The notes under the pieces are model-generated. The model was not told where the DNA came from. It ran no database searches and saw only the letters and a list, made by a program, of their open reading frames with translations. Positions 1 to 5,395 of a stretch of DNA of 6,472 nucleotides are shown here, piece after piece (positions within the stretch are counted from its first letter, which is position 1; the number at the start of each line of letters is the position of its first letter). The DNA comes from Campylobacteraceae bacterium. GTDB taxonomy: Bacteria; Campylobacterota; Campylobacteria; Campylobacterales; Sulfurovaceae. The stretch covers positions 1 to 6,472 of the forward strand of contig JAMOSA010000252.1 in NCBI GenBank assembly GCA_027063325.1. Reading direction: 5' to 3'. The position numbers were made by a program, and so were the translations under genes.

Positions 1-187
1 TTTCATCCAATATATCTATATACTCAACTGTACCATTAAAGAGTCTTAGTGAAAACTCTCTTTGTCTATTTCTAATTTTGTTCTCTTCTAATATATCTTC
101 ACTATATTTGGTAATACCCTTGTTGCCTAAATCATAAGCATAGAGCAATCCAATAACTGCTCTTCTTGCCTGGTGTCTGGTAGCCAT
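1..187 (-). CDS. nusB: Transcription antitermination factor NusB, N-terminal part (cut by window edge)
   Basis: The first 62 codons are visible; the rest lies to the left of the window. The protein begins MATRHQARRAVIGLLYAYDL, which matches the N-terminal arginine-rich segment and first helix of NusB. The family is all-helical, usually about 130-150 residues. Together with NusE (S10) it binds boxA RNA and supports antitermination of rRNA transcription. The Arg-rich start is the region that contacts boxA RNA in characterised NusB proteins. The ATG at 187-185 shares its A with the ribH TAA stop (TAATG), so translation is probably coupled to ribH. The ribH-nusB pair is a widespread bacterial arrangement. 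Identification rests on the N-terminus and the context, and both agree. Confidence 0.93.
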   Translation of the reverse strand, partial: MATRHQARRAVIGLLYAYDLGNKGITKYSEDILEENKIRNRQREFSLRLFNGTVEYIDILDE

Positions 188-654
188 TAGGATAATTCCT
201 CATACAGATTTATCATCTCAATCAAGCTTACCATTGCTTCAGCACCCTTGTTTCCTGCTTTTGTTCCGGCTCTCTCAATAGCTTGTTCAATATTGTCAAC
301 TGTCAATACTCCAAATGATACAGGTTTTTGATATTTGAGTGTAACATTTGCAATACCTTTTGTAGCTTCAGCTGATACATAATCAAAGTGTGGTGTTGCC
401 CCTCTGATTACAGCACCCAAACAACAAACAGCATCATATTTGCCACTATCTAATGCTCTATCAAGTGCAAATGGTATCTCAAAGGCTCCAGGAACCAGTA
501 TGAGATCAAGACTCTTGGCATCTCCGCCATGTCTGCTGTAGGCATCTTTTGCTCCCTCAACCAATCTGTCTGTAATAAAATGGTTGAATCTGGCTGATAT
601 AATTGCTACTTTTTTATTTGGGTTTACCTGTAAACTGCCCTCTACTATATTCAA
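187..654 (-). CDS. ribH: 6,7-dimethyl-8-ribityllumazine synthase (riboflavin synthase beta chain)
   Basis: Makes 6,7-dimethyl-8-ribityllumazine from 5-amino-6-ribitylaminouracil and 3,4-dihydroxy-2-butanone 4-phosphate, the penultimate step of riboflavin synthesis, in the cytosol. At 155 residues it has the normal family length. Visible motifs are the substrate-contact Phe in SARFNHF (F23), VPGAFEIP at 54-61, GAVIRGATPHFD at 80-91 with the catalytic His at 89, TVDN at 118-121, and IERAGTKAGNKG with the phosphate-binding Arg at 128. All active-site positions look intact. The start codon is TTG (654-652), chosen because AAGGAG lies 5 nt upstream and the N-terminus MNIVEGSL is of typical length. 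It lies 11 bp after kdsA and overlaps nusB by one base. No FMN riboswitch is visible upstream; expression appears to follow the operon promoter. Confidence 0.97.
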   Translation of the reverse strand: MNIVEGSLQVNPNKKVAIISARFNHFITDRLVEGAKDAYSRHGGDAKSLDLILVPGAFEIPFALDRALDSGKYDAVCCLGAVIRGATPHFDYVSAEATKGIANVTLKYQKPVSFGVLTVDNIEQAIERAGTKAGNKGAEAMVSLIEMINLYEELS

Positions 655-659
655 ATCTA

Positions 660-665
660 CTCCTT
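660..665 (-). promoter_or_regulatory. Ribosome binding site deciding the TTG start of ribH
   Basis: On the minus strand the sequence reads TAAAAGGAG, five bases, then TTG. The AAGGAG core lies directly after the kdsA TAA stop (668-666). This perfect Shine-Dalgarno at good spacing is the main reason to accept TTG as the ribH start. Confidence 0.8.
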
Positions 666-1463
666 TTATATTAATTTGTCTATTGCTTCAAGTTTTGGCA
701 ACAGATCTCTTAATTCTTGTAATTTTATCATATTTGGACCATCACTGAGTGCTATTGAAGGATCAAAGTGTGTCTCAAAAAAGAGTCCATCAATACCAAC
801 AGCTATAGCTGCTTTGGCTAAATATGGGACAAATTTACTCTCACCTCCTGTAGTATTTCCACCACTTGATGGCATTTGAACTGAATGTGTGGCATCAAAT
901 ATGACCGGAGCAAATTCCCTCATTATAGGCAGAGATCGCATATCTACAACCAAATTGCCATAACCAAAACTACTGCCTCTTTCTGTTAGCCATACACCAT
1001 ACTCTTTTGATACTTCATATGATACATCTTGGGTACAACCTCTGGTTTTAAGCACCTTTTTGACTGAGTGTTTCATAGCAGCAGGTGCCATAAACTGCCC
1101 CTTTTTGATATTTACAACTGCATCAGTCTTTGCTGAAGCTACCAACAAATCTGTTTGTCTGCATAAAAATGCAGGTATTTGCAACACATCTGCAACTTCA
1201 GATGCCATACTTGCTTGTTCGGGTAGATGAATATCTGTTAGTATCTTGTATCCAAAACTATTCTTTACCTCTTGAAGTAGTCTCAATCCCTCTTCTATTC
1301 CAGGTCCTCTGAAGCTCTCGATAGATGTTCTGTTTGCTTTGTCAAAACTGGCTTTGAAATAGAAATCCACACCCTCTTTTTGGGCTATATCACTTAAACT
1401 CTGTGCTGTTTTTAGTAGATTGTCTCTACTCTCAATTACACATGGTCCTGCTATTAGTATCAC
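666..1463 (-). CDS. kdsA: 3-deoxy-8-phosphooctulonate synthase (Kdo-8-phosphate synthase)
   Basis: Condenses phosphoenolpyruvate with arabinose 5-phosphate to give Kdo-8-phosphate, the precursor of the LPS inner-core sugar Kdo; cytosolic TIM barrel. At 265 residues it is close to the shorter Aquifex-type enzymes rather than the 284-residue E. coli form. Motifs: AGPCVIES at 5-12, FKASFDKANRTSI at 36-48, FRGPG at 51-55, PAFLCRQTDLL at 97-107, NIKKGQF at 118-124, ERGSSFGYGNLVVDMRSLPI at 161-180, FDATHSVQMP at 189-198 and ALSDGP at 238-243. C8, H193, E230 and D241 correspond to the four metal ligands of metal-dependent enzymes; E. coli has Asn in place of the Cys. This predicts the metal-dependent class. 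The GTG start (1463-1461) is supported by AGAGGA 6 nt upstream and by starting immediately before the first barrel strand. It sits 14 bp downstream of the DUF3108-like gene. Confidence 0.97.
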   Translation of the reverse strand: MILIAGPCVIESRDNLLKTAQSLSDIAQKEGVDFYFKASFDKANRTSIESFRGPGIEEGLRLLQEVKNSFGYKILTDIHLPEQASMASEVADVLQIPAFLCRQTDLLVASAKTDAVVNIKKGQFMAPAAMKHSVKKVLKTRGCTQDVSYEVSKEYGVWLTERGSSFGYGNLVVDMRSLPIMREFAPVIFDATHSVQMPSSGGNTTGGESKFVPYLAKAAIAVGIDGLFFETHFDPSIALSDGPNMIKLQELRDLLPKLEAIDKLI

Positions 1464-1469
1464 TGTTTT

Positions 1470-1475
1470 TCCTCT
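1470..1475 (-). promoter_or_regulatory. Ribosome binding site deciding the GTG start of kdsA
   Basis: On the minus strand AGAGGA is followed by AAAACA and then GTG. It lies in the 14-bp gap after the upstream gene's TAA stop (1480-1478). No in-frame alternative start with a comparable site is seen, so GTG is preferred. Confidence 0.75.
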
Positions 1476-1477
1476 TT

Positions 1478-2236
1478 TTATTTTTTTGTTATACTTTTGT
1501 GTTGAGTTAAAATTATATAGACATTGCCTACTATTGGCATATTTGGAATACGCCCTTTTAATACAACTCCATCTTGGTTGATTGCTAATATCATCTCTCT
1601 GTTTTTCTTCTTCAAAATAGTTCCAGGAGAGCTTAAAATTACAATTTGGGCATTCTTTATGCCAAGTTTTTTTAGTTCATACTCTTTTCTTTTTTTATCA
1701 GGTACAGTAACAATTACTCTGCCACCTGATTTTTCCATACCGGCTACAAGATAACTTCTTCTCCAAGAGTTATTCTGTTTTGAAAGTGGTATAATAATGT
1801 TTTTGTATAGTGCTATTGCATCCATGGTAGTAAAATATTTCAAATAATCTGTCAAATCTTTATCTACTTTGCCCCTCTTCCATCTAATTTTGTGTCTTTT
1901 TATACGGTTTCTTCTATAATCAAACTTATACTCATCAACCTGATTTAATTTTCCGCTTTTGTGCCTTACTTTCATTCTTTTTGTCTGATATGAACCTTTG
2001 TGTATTTTACCCTCTGATATATATTTTTCACGACGATTGTGTGCCATAAATGCCGCAATTCCAGTACTCTCAAGTTTGATCTCAACTCTATATTTGTTAC
2101 CCTTTTTTGTATTTGGCAAAATTGTAACCTTGCCCAATCTTCCAAGTAGAGGAGAACGCAACTCATATACCCAATACCCAAAACTGTAGCTACTAAATAG
2201 AGTTACAAGAAGCAAAATATGAAAATATCTAAACAT
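1478..2236 (-). CDS. Exported DUF3108-like protein of unknown function
   Basis: A 252-residue protein with an N-terminal signal peptide: MFRY, hydrophobic stretch ILLLVTLFSS at 7-16, and a likely cleavage after SFG near residue 20. The mature part begins YWVYELRSPLLGRLGKV and is very rich in Lys and Arg, with many alternating beta-type segments and no further membrane span. I assign it to the DUF3108 type from general appearance (size, signal peptide, exported beta-rich form in a proteobacterial envelope context), not from a search. Its function is unknown; a periplasmic or outer-membrane location is inferred. It is the first gene of the operon with kdsA, 14 bp upstream of it, so an envelope role is plausible but unproven. 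The ATG at 2236-2234 is chosen because it places the signal peptide correctly; an in-frame TTG at 2287 would add 17 polar residues. The nearest purine run (AAGGG) is about 14 nt from the ATG, too far to be convincing, so the start is not certain. Confidence 0.72.
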   Translation of the reverse strand: MFRYFHILLLVTLFSSYSFGYWVYELRSPLLGRLGKVTILPNTKKGNKYRVEIKLESTGIAAFMAHNRREKYISEGKIHKGSYQTKRMKVRHKSGKLNQVDEYKFDYRRNRIKRHKIRWKRGKVDKDLTDYLKYFTTMDAIALYKNIIIPLSKQNNSWRRSYLVAGMEKSGGRVIVTVPDKKRKEYELKKLGIKNAQIVILSSPGTILKKKNREMILAINQDGVVLKGRIPNMPIVGNVYIILTQHKSITKK

Positions 2237-2256
2237 AATTAATTTTACTACCCTTC

Positions 2257-2265
2257 TGATATAAT
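2257..2265 (+). promoter_or_regulatory. Extended -10 promoter, probable mscS-family gene promoter
   Basis: TGATATAAT is a perfect extended -10 element (TG-n-TATAAT) on the plus strand. No clear -35 box is present, which is usual for sigma-70 promoters in Campylobacterota. The predicted transcript start near 2272 would give a leader of about 60 nt to the ATG at 2332. A second TATAAT at 2278-2283 could serve as an alternative. It lies only about 20 bp upstream of the opposing gene's start. Confidence 0.5.
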
Positions 2266-2300
2266 AGATTGATAATTTATAATTCAAAAACAGTTACCCT

Positions 2301-2306
2301 ATTATA
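2301..2306 (-). promoter_or_regulatory. -10 element for the DUF3108-kdsA-ribH-nusB operon
   Basis: On the minus strand this reads GCTATAATAGG, a perfect TATAAT preceded by a T-rich stretch (CTTTTGCTTTTATTC), the form typical of Campylobacterota housekeeping promoters. The transcript would start near 2294 and carry a leader of about 58 nt before the ATG at 2236. It faces the plus-strand promoter(s) at 2257-2283, so the two transcripts would overlap at their 5' ends. Confidence 0.5.
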
Positions 2307-2331
2307 GCGAATAAAAGCAAAAGGAGCTTAG

Positions 2332-3588
2332 ATGGCTGATACAAATTCTACTTTGCATGTAGTAGTAGAAAATAATACAACATTTGCACTTCAAAAAGTC
2401 TCTCAATCAAGTAAAGAGTTATTAGATTATATAGATAGAGATATATTCAATGCCATTCAGCCACTTATTAATGAACTTTACAAGAGTGAATATGGAGTAT
2501 TTTTTACATATACAATATTCTCAATTCCTATTGCCAACTTAATAGCGGCAATTGTTATATTTTTACTCTTCTTGGTTCTTAGAAAATATTTAACAAAATA
2601 TGTTACTTCTATTTTACTCTATTTTGCCAAAAAGAGTGATACAGAAGTTGATGATATGATTATTAGAGGTTTTAAGGCACCTTTGGAGTTTCTGTTTATA
2701 ATAATAGGTATTGATCTATTTTTTCAACTTACATTTATAAATAATACCTTTACACAAAATCTACTCTCATCTATGCTTACAATTGATATATTTTGGATTT
2801 TGTATGGATTTACACCAGCACTCAACAAGACACTGCACGAACATGCAAATGCTACAGGAACTCTCTCTCATGAATTGAGTAATTTTATAGTAAGAGTTGT
2901 AAGGATTTTGATAGTAGCAATTGGTTTTATTGCACTTTTGTATGGTTTTGGTATAAATGTAACAGCATTTGTAGCTTCACTAGGACTTGGCGGTTTGGCA
3001 TTTGCCTTAGCTGCTAAAGATACAGCAGCTAATTTGTTTGGATCTATTGCTATTATGCTGGATCAATCTATAAAAATTGGTGAATGGATTAAGGTTGGTG
3101 GTGCAGAAGGAGTAGTAGAAGATATTGGAATGCGTACTACAAAGATAAGAACATTTGAAAAATCCATTGTAGTAGTGCCAAACTCAATAGTAGCAAACAG
3201 TAATATAGAGAATTTCTCAAGAAGAGGCATCAGGCGTATCAAGATGGTAATAGGAGTTACTTATGATACTACACCAATTCAGATTCAAAATATTGTAAAT
3301 GATATAAAAACAATGCTTCAAAATCACCCTGAAATTTGCCAAGATGCTACAATGCTTGTAAGATTTGACAGGTTTAATGATAGCTCTTTGGGTATTTTTG
3401 TATATACATTCACTGTTACAGCAAATTGGGCTGATTATCTTAGAATAAGAGAAGATGTAAATATAAAAATAATGGAAATAGTTCAAAACAATGGTAGCTC
3501 TTTTGCATTTCCTTCACAATCTGTATATCTTGAAAAGGTACCAGAAATTGAGTATAAAAAGGATGATACAGCTACTAAAGATATTTGA
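2332..3588 (+). CDS. MscS-family mechanosensitive ion channel
   Basis: An inner-membrane channel of the small-conductance mechanosensitive family, which relieves osmotic downshock by opening under membrane tension. At 418 residues it is longer than E. coli MscS (286) because of extra N-terminal membrane segments. After a polar N-terminus of about 55 residues come hydrophobic spans near 61-84, 116-133 and 148-162 (weak), then 190-208. The pore-lining helix follows at about 209-240 (AFVASLGLGGLAFALAAKD, Gly/Ala packed). The beta domain covers about 246-300 and holds EWIKVGGAEGVVEDIGMRTTK and VVPNSIVANSNIENFSRR; the C-terminal alpha/beta domain ends near 400, followed by a short charged tail. 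The start has AAGGAG 5 nt upstream (2321-2326). It stands alone between a divergent operon and the rpsP promoter; no clear terminator follows, so some read-through into rpsP is possible. Which MscS paralogue it is cannot be told from one sequence. Confidence 0.93.
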   Translation: MADTNSTLHVVVENNTTFALQKVSQSSKELLDYIDRDIFNAIQPLINELYKSEYGVFFTYTIFSIPIANLIAAIVIFLLFLVLRKYLTKYVTSILLYFAKKSDTEVDDMIIRGFKAPLEFLFIIIGIDLFFQLTFINNTFTQNLLSSMLTIDIFWILYGFTPALNKTLHEHANATGTLSHELSNFIVRVVRILIVAIGFIALLYGFGINVTAFVASLGLGGLAFALAAKDTAANLFGSIAIMLDQSIKIGEWIKVGGAEGVVEDIGMRTTKIRTFEKSIVVVPNSIVANSNIENFSRRGIRRIKMVIGVTYDTTPIQIQNIVNDIKTMLQNHPEICQDATMLVRFDRFNDSSLGIFVYTFTVTANWADYLRIREDVNIKIMEIVQNNGSSFAFPSQSVYLEKVPEIEYKKDDTATKDI

Positions 3589-3601
3589 TATGGTATTGTT
3601 T

Positions 3602-3639
3602 AAAAGTTTTTTGGTATAATCCAACTCCAAAAAAGTTTT
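3602..3639. repeat. Imperfect palindrome bracketing the rpsP -10 element
   Basis: Arms AAAAGTTTTTTGG (3602-3614) and CCAAAAAAGTTTT (3627-3639) are complementary at 12 of 13 positions; the only mismatch is G3606 against G3635. The 12-base centre contains TATAAT (3615-3620). A smaller perfect inverted repeat, TTGG (3611-3614) and CCAA (3621-3624), sits directly on either side of TATAAT. It could be an operator, a weak hairpin ending the upstream channel gene's transcript, or a by-product of A/T-rich sequence. Confidence 0.55.
3611..3620 (+). promoter_or_regulatory. Promoter (-10) of the rpsP-khpA-rimM-trmD-rplS operon
   Basis: TTGGTATAAT contains a perfect TATAAT at 3615-3620, preceded by a T-rich run (TTTTTT at 3607-3612), as in Campylobacterota sigma-70 promoters. 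TTGTTT at 3596-3601 is a possible but poorly spaced -35. The transcript would start around 3626-3629, giving a leader of about 77 nt before the rpsP ATG. Confidence 0.65.
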
Positions 3640-3693
3640 GATGAGTCCCCTCACCGTCAAAGGGAGTTGTCAGAACTTTGAAAATCAAGACAA
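3622..3693 (+). promoter_or_regulatory. Structured leader of the rpsP operon (candidate cis-regulatory RNA)
   Basis: A locally GC-rich stretch (18 of 32 bases at 3640-3671) in an AT-rich intergenic region. Possible pairings: an outer stem CAACTCC 3622-3628 with GGAGTTG 3663-3669; inside it TTTGA 3637-3641 with TCAAA 3657-3661, continuing as TGAG 3642-3645 with CTCA 3650-3653 closed by a TCCC loop, with CCG bulged on the right. A second hairpin pairs TTGTC 3667-3671 with GACAA 3689-3693 and TTGA 3678-3681 with TCAA 3685-3688; it shares bases 3667-3669 with the outer stem, so the two cannot form together. The second hairpin ends one base before the AAGGA of the rpsP ribosome binding site (3695-3698 being AGGA). 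I recognise no known riboswitch or ribosomal-protein leader family here. Confidence 0.4.
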
Positions 3694-3704
3694 AAGGAAT
3701 AGAT

Positions 3705-3932
3705 ATGACAACAATTAGATTGACTCGTATGGGTAGAAAGAAGAAACCATTTTACAGAGTAGTAGTTACAGATAGTAGAAAAAGAAGAGATGGTGGTTGG
3801 ATAGAGTCTATAGGATATTACAATCCAGTTAGCAAAGAGAAAGTTATCAAAATTGATGAAGAGAGACTTAACTATTGGCTAAGTGTTGGTGCTCAAATGA
3901 CACCTACAGTAAAAAAGATAACTTCAAAATAA
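3705..3932 (+). CDS. rpsP: 30S ribosomal protein S16
   Basis: A 75-residue S16, the usual length for Campylobacterota. It binds 16S rRNA in the 5' domain and is needed for early 30S assembly. Diagnostic sequence: MTTIRLTRMGRKKKPFYRVV at 1-20, DSRKRRDGGWIESIGYYNP at 23-41, and ERLNYWLSVGAQ at 53-64. The ATG at 3705 is preferred over an in-frame TTG at 3678 because all S16 proteins begin at this point and AGGA lies 6 nt upstream (3695-3698). First gene of a five-gene translation operon; khpA follows after 7 bp. Confidence 0.98.
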   Translation: MTTIRLTRMGRKKKPFYRVVVTDSRKRRDGGWIESIGYYNPVSKEKVIKIDEERLNYWLSVGAQMTPTVKKITSK

Positions 3933-3939
3933 TCTCTAT

Positions 3940-4182
3940 ATGGTACAAGACTTTATCATATCATATGCCAAACTGATTGTTAAGTATCCTCAAAAACTTC
4001 GTATTGAGAGCTTTAATATTGAGGAGGGGTATGATGAAATTACACTCTATACTGATCCTCAAGATGTTGGTAAACTCATTGGCAAAGAGGGTAAGATGAT
4101 AAGTGCAATAAAGACTGTAATCTCTGGTTGCAAAGCCAGAGGAGCAGTAAACTATCGTATAAATATCAAACCTATAGAATGA
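3940..4182 (+). CDS. khpA: KH-domain RNA-binding protein KhpA (YlqC family)
   Basis: An 80-residue single KH domain. The GxxG loop that grips single-stranded RNA is GKEG at 48-51, in the context DVGKLIGKEGKMISAIKTVI (residues 42-61). In other bacteria the family binds many RNAs and often pairs with KhpB/Jag; the role in this phylum is less clear. The position between rpsP and rimM is conserved across many bacterial phyla, which strongly supports the call. No good Shine-Dalgarno site precedes the ATG, and it starts 7 bp after the rpsP stop, so translation probably depends on rpsP. Its TGA overlaps the rimM ATG by 4 bases. Confidence 0.93.
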   Translation: MVQDFIISYAKLIVKYPQKLRIESFNIEEGYDEITLYTDPQDVGKLIGKEGKMISAIKTVISGCKARGAVNYRINIKPIE

Positions 4183-4703
4183 AAGAGAAGTTTTTTATAG
4201 CCCAAGTAGGTCGTACTGTAGGCTTGAGGGGTGATTTAAAGCTACATATCCATACAGATTTCCCAGAACAGTTTAGAAAGGGTGCAAGATTTGAAAGCTC
4301 AAGGGGAGTACTTGAGATCTCTAGTTATGATCCCAAAAGAGGGCTTGTTCACTTTAGTGGTTATGATAATCTTGAAGATGCCAAAGCTCTAACTAATACA
4401 AAGCTATACAGTAATAAAGAGCAAACAGTTGCTAATTGTAATTTAGCTGAGAATGAATATTTTTGGTTTGATATAATTGGATGTAGTATAAAAGAGGATA
4501 AAGAGATATTAGGTAGTGTAGCAGATATTCAAAGAATGCTTGATATTGACTATCTACTTGTAAAAACTTCAAAAAATCTTCAGGATATAAATTTGCCAAA
4601 AGAGTTTCTTATTCCATATATACCCAGATATATACTCTCTGTTGATACCCAAAATAGAGTTATTTTAGTAAAAGATGCCAAAGATATTTTGGAAGCGAGT
4701 TGA
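4179..4703 (+). CDS. rimM: Ribosome maturation factor RimM
   Basis: A 174-residue 30S assembly factor that binds S19 and helps mature the 16S 3' (head) domain. The N-terminal RimM barrel (about 1-80) begins KEKFFIAQVGRTVGLRGDLK, with the family's G-x-x-x-GLRG signature at 11-18. The C-terminal PRC-barrel runs from about 90 to 172 (EYFWFDIIGCSI, then LDIDYLLVK and FLIPYIPRYI). The ATG at 4179 is chosen over an upstream in-frame TTG at 4128 because it gives the family N-terminus and overlaps the khpA stop as ATGA, typical of translational coupling; no Shine-Dalgarno site is visible. Its TGA shares one base with the trmD ATG. Confidence 0.96.
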   Translation: MKEKFFIAQVGRTVGLRGDLKLHIHTDFPEQFRKGARFESSRGVLEISSYDPKRGLVHFSGYDNLEDAKALTNTKLYSNKEQTVANCNLAENEYFWFDIIGCSIKEDKEILGSVADIQRMLDIDYLLVKTSKNLQDINLPKEFLIPYIPRYILSVDTQNRVILVKDAKDILEAS

Positions 4704-5395
4704 TGAAGTTTAGTTTTGTTACACTCTTTCCTCAAATTATCCAAGGATACTTTAGTGCTTCTATTATGGGTAAAGCTGTTGAGAGTGGACTTGTTGAGAT
4801 AGATTACTACAACCCAAGAGACTTTAGTAACAATAGATACAAAAAAGTAGATGAAGCTATGATTGGTGGTGGAGCTGGTATGCTTATGACACCACAACCT
4901 CTTTTTGATACTCTATATCATATCAAATCCAAAAATCCAAATGTACATATTATCTTTTTGACTCCAGTTGGCAAACCATTTAGACAAAATGATGCCAAAA
5001 GACTTGCTAAAAAAGAGCATATAGTTTTGGTTTCTGGTAGATATGAAGGAGTTGATGAGAGAGTAATTGAAGAGTATGCCAATGAACTATTTAGTGTGGG
5101 AGATGCCATATTAACTGGAGGAGAACTCCCAGCTATGTTAGTTTGTGATGCAGTAAGCAGAAATATTGATGGAGTATTGGGTAATATTAAATCATTGGAA
5201 GAGGAGAGCTTTGAAGAGTCTTTGTTAGAGGCACCATCATTCACAAAACCAAATATATATGCCAATAAAAAGATTATTTCAGAGTTTCTAAAGGGAAATC
5301 ATAGTAAAATCGCCGCTATCAAAAAGCGGATGGCTTTGTACAAGACAAAGTATTTTCGTCCCGATTTATACCGCAAAGCAAAGGTAAAAGAATGA
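4703..5395 (+). CDS. trmD: tRNA (guanine-N1-)-methyltransferase TrmD
   Basis: Methylates N1 of G37 next to the anticodon using S-adenosylmethionine, preventing +1 frameshifts; essential in most bacteria. 230 residues, slightly shorter than E. coli (255), with a short C-terminal end. SPOUT trefoil-knot motifs: YNPRDFSNNRYKKVDEAMIGGGAGMLM across 36-62 (key YNPRDF and IGGGAGM), FLTPVGKPF at 85-93, SGRYEGVDERVIEEY at 111-125, SVGDAILTGGELPAM at 131-145 and VSRNIDGVLGN at 151-161, with the conserved Arg at 153. The following segment reads LEEESFEESLLEAP: Glu168 stands where E. coli TrmD has catalytic Asp169. The ATG at 4703 has GGAAG 7 nt upstream and is preferred over the TTG three bases earlier. 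It overlaps rplS by 4 bases. Confidence 0.97.
   Translation: MKFSFVTLFPQIIQGYFSASIMGKAVESGLVEIDYYNPRDFSNNRYKKVDEAMIGGGAGMLMTPQPLFDTLYHIKSKNPNVHIIFLTPVGKPFRQNDAKRLAKKEHIVLVSGRYEGVDERVIEEYANELFSVGDAILTGGELPAMLVCDAVSRNIDGVLGNIKSLEEESFEESLLEAPSFTKPNIYANKKIISEFLKGNHSKIAAIKKRMALYKTKYFRPDLYRKAKVKE

Noticed and set aside
655..1480. Search for an FMN riboswitch or other leader controlling ribH.
   Set aside because: ribH has only an 11-bp gap to kdsA and nothing resembling an RFN element is seen in the gaps or in the divergent region.
2237..2287. In-frame extension of the exported protein from a TTG at 2287.
   Set aside because: It would put 17 polar and basic residues before a well-formed signal peptide and has no ribosome binding site.
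3217..3486. Antisense reading frame of 89 codons within the channel gene, and similar frames opposite kdsA, trmD and rplS.
   Set aside because: Low-complexity or unrecognisable translations that mirror the strongly conserved genes on the other strand; no ribosome binding sites or promoters support them.
3637..3664. Resemblance to a hammerhead ribozyme core (TTGATGAGTCCC followed by GTCAAAGG).
   Set aside because: The required GAAA segment and a matching stem II are absent, and there is no correctly placed cleavage triplet stem; only the CUGAUGA-like part is similar, which is likely chance.
3678..3704. In-frame extension of S16 from a TTG at 3678.
   Set aside because: S16 proteins begin at the MTxIRLTRMG point, AGGA sits 6 nt before the ATG at 3705, and the extra residues match nothing in the family.
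4128..4178. In-frame extension of RimM from a TTG at 4128, inside khpA.
   Set aside because: It adds 17 non-family residues; the ATG at 4179 gives the normal N-terminus and an ATGA overlap with khpA.
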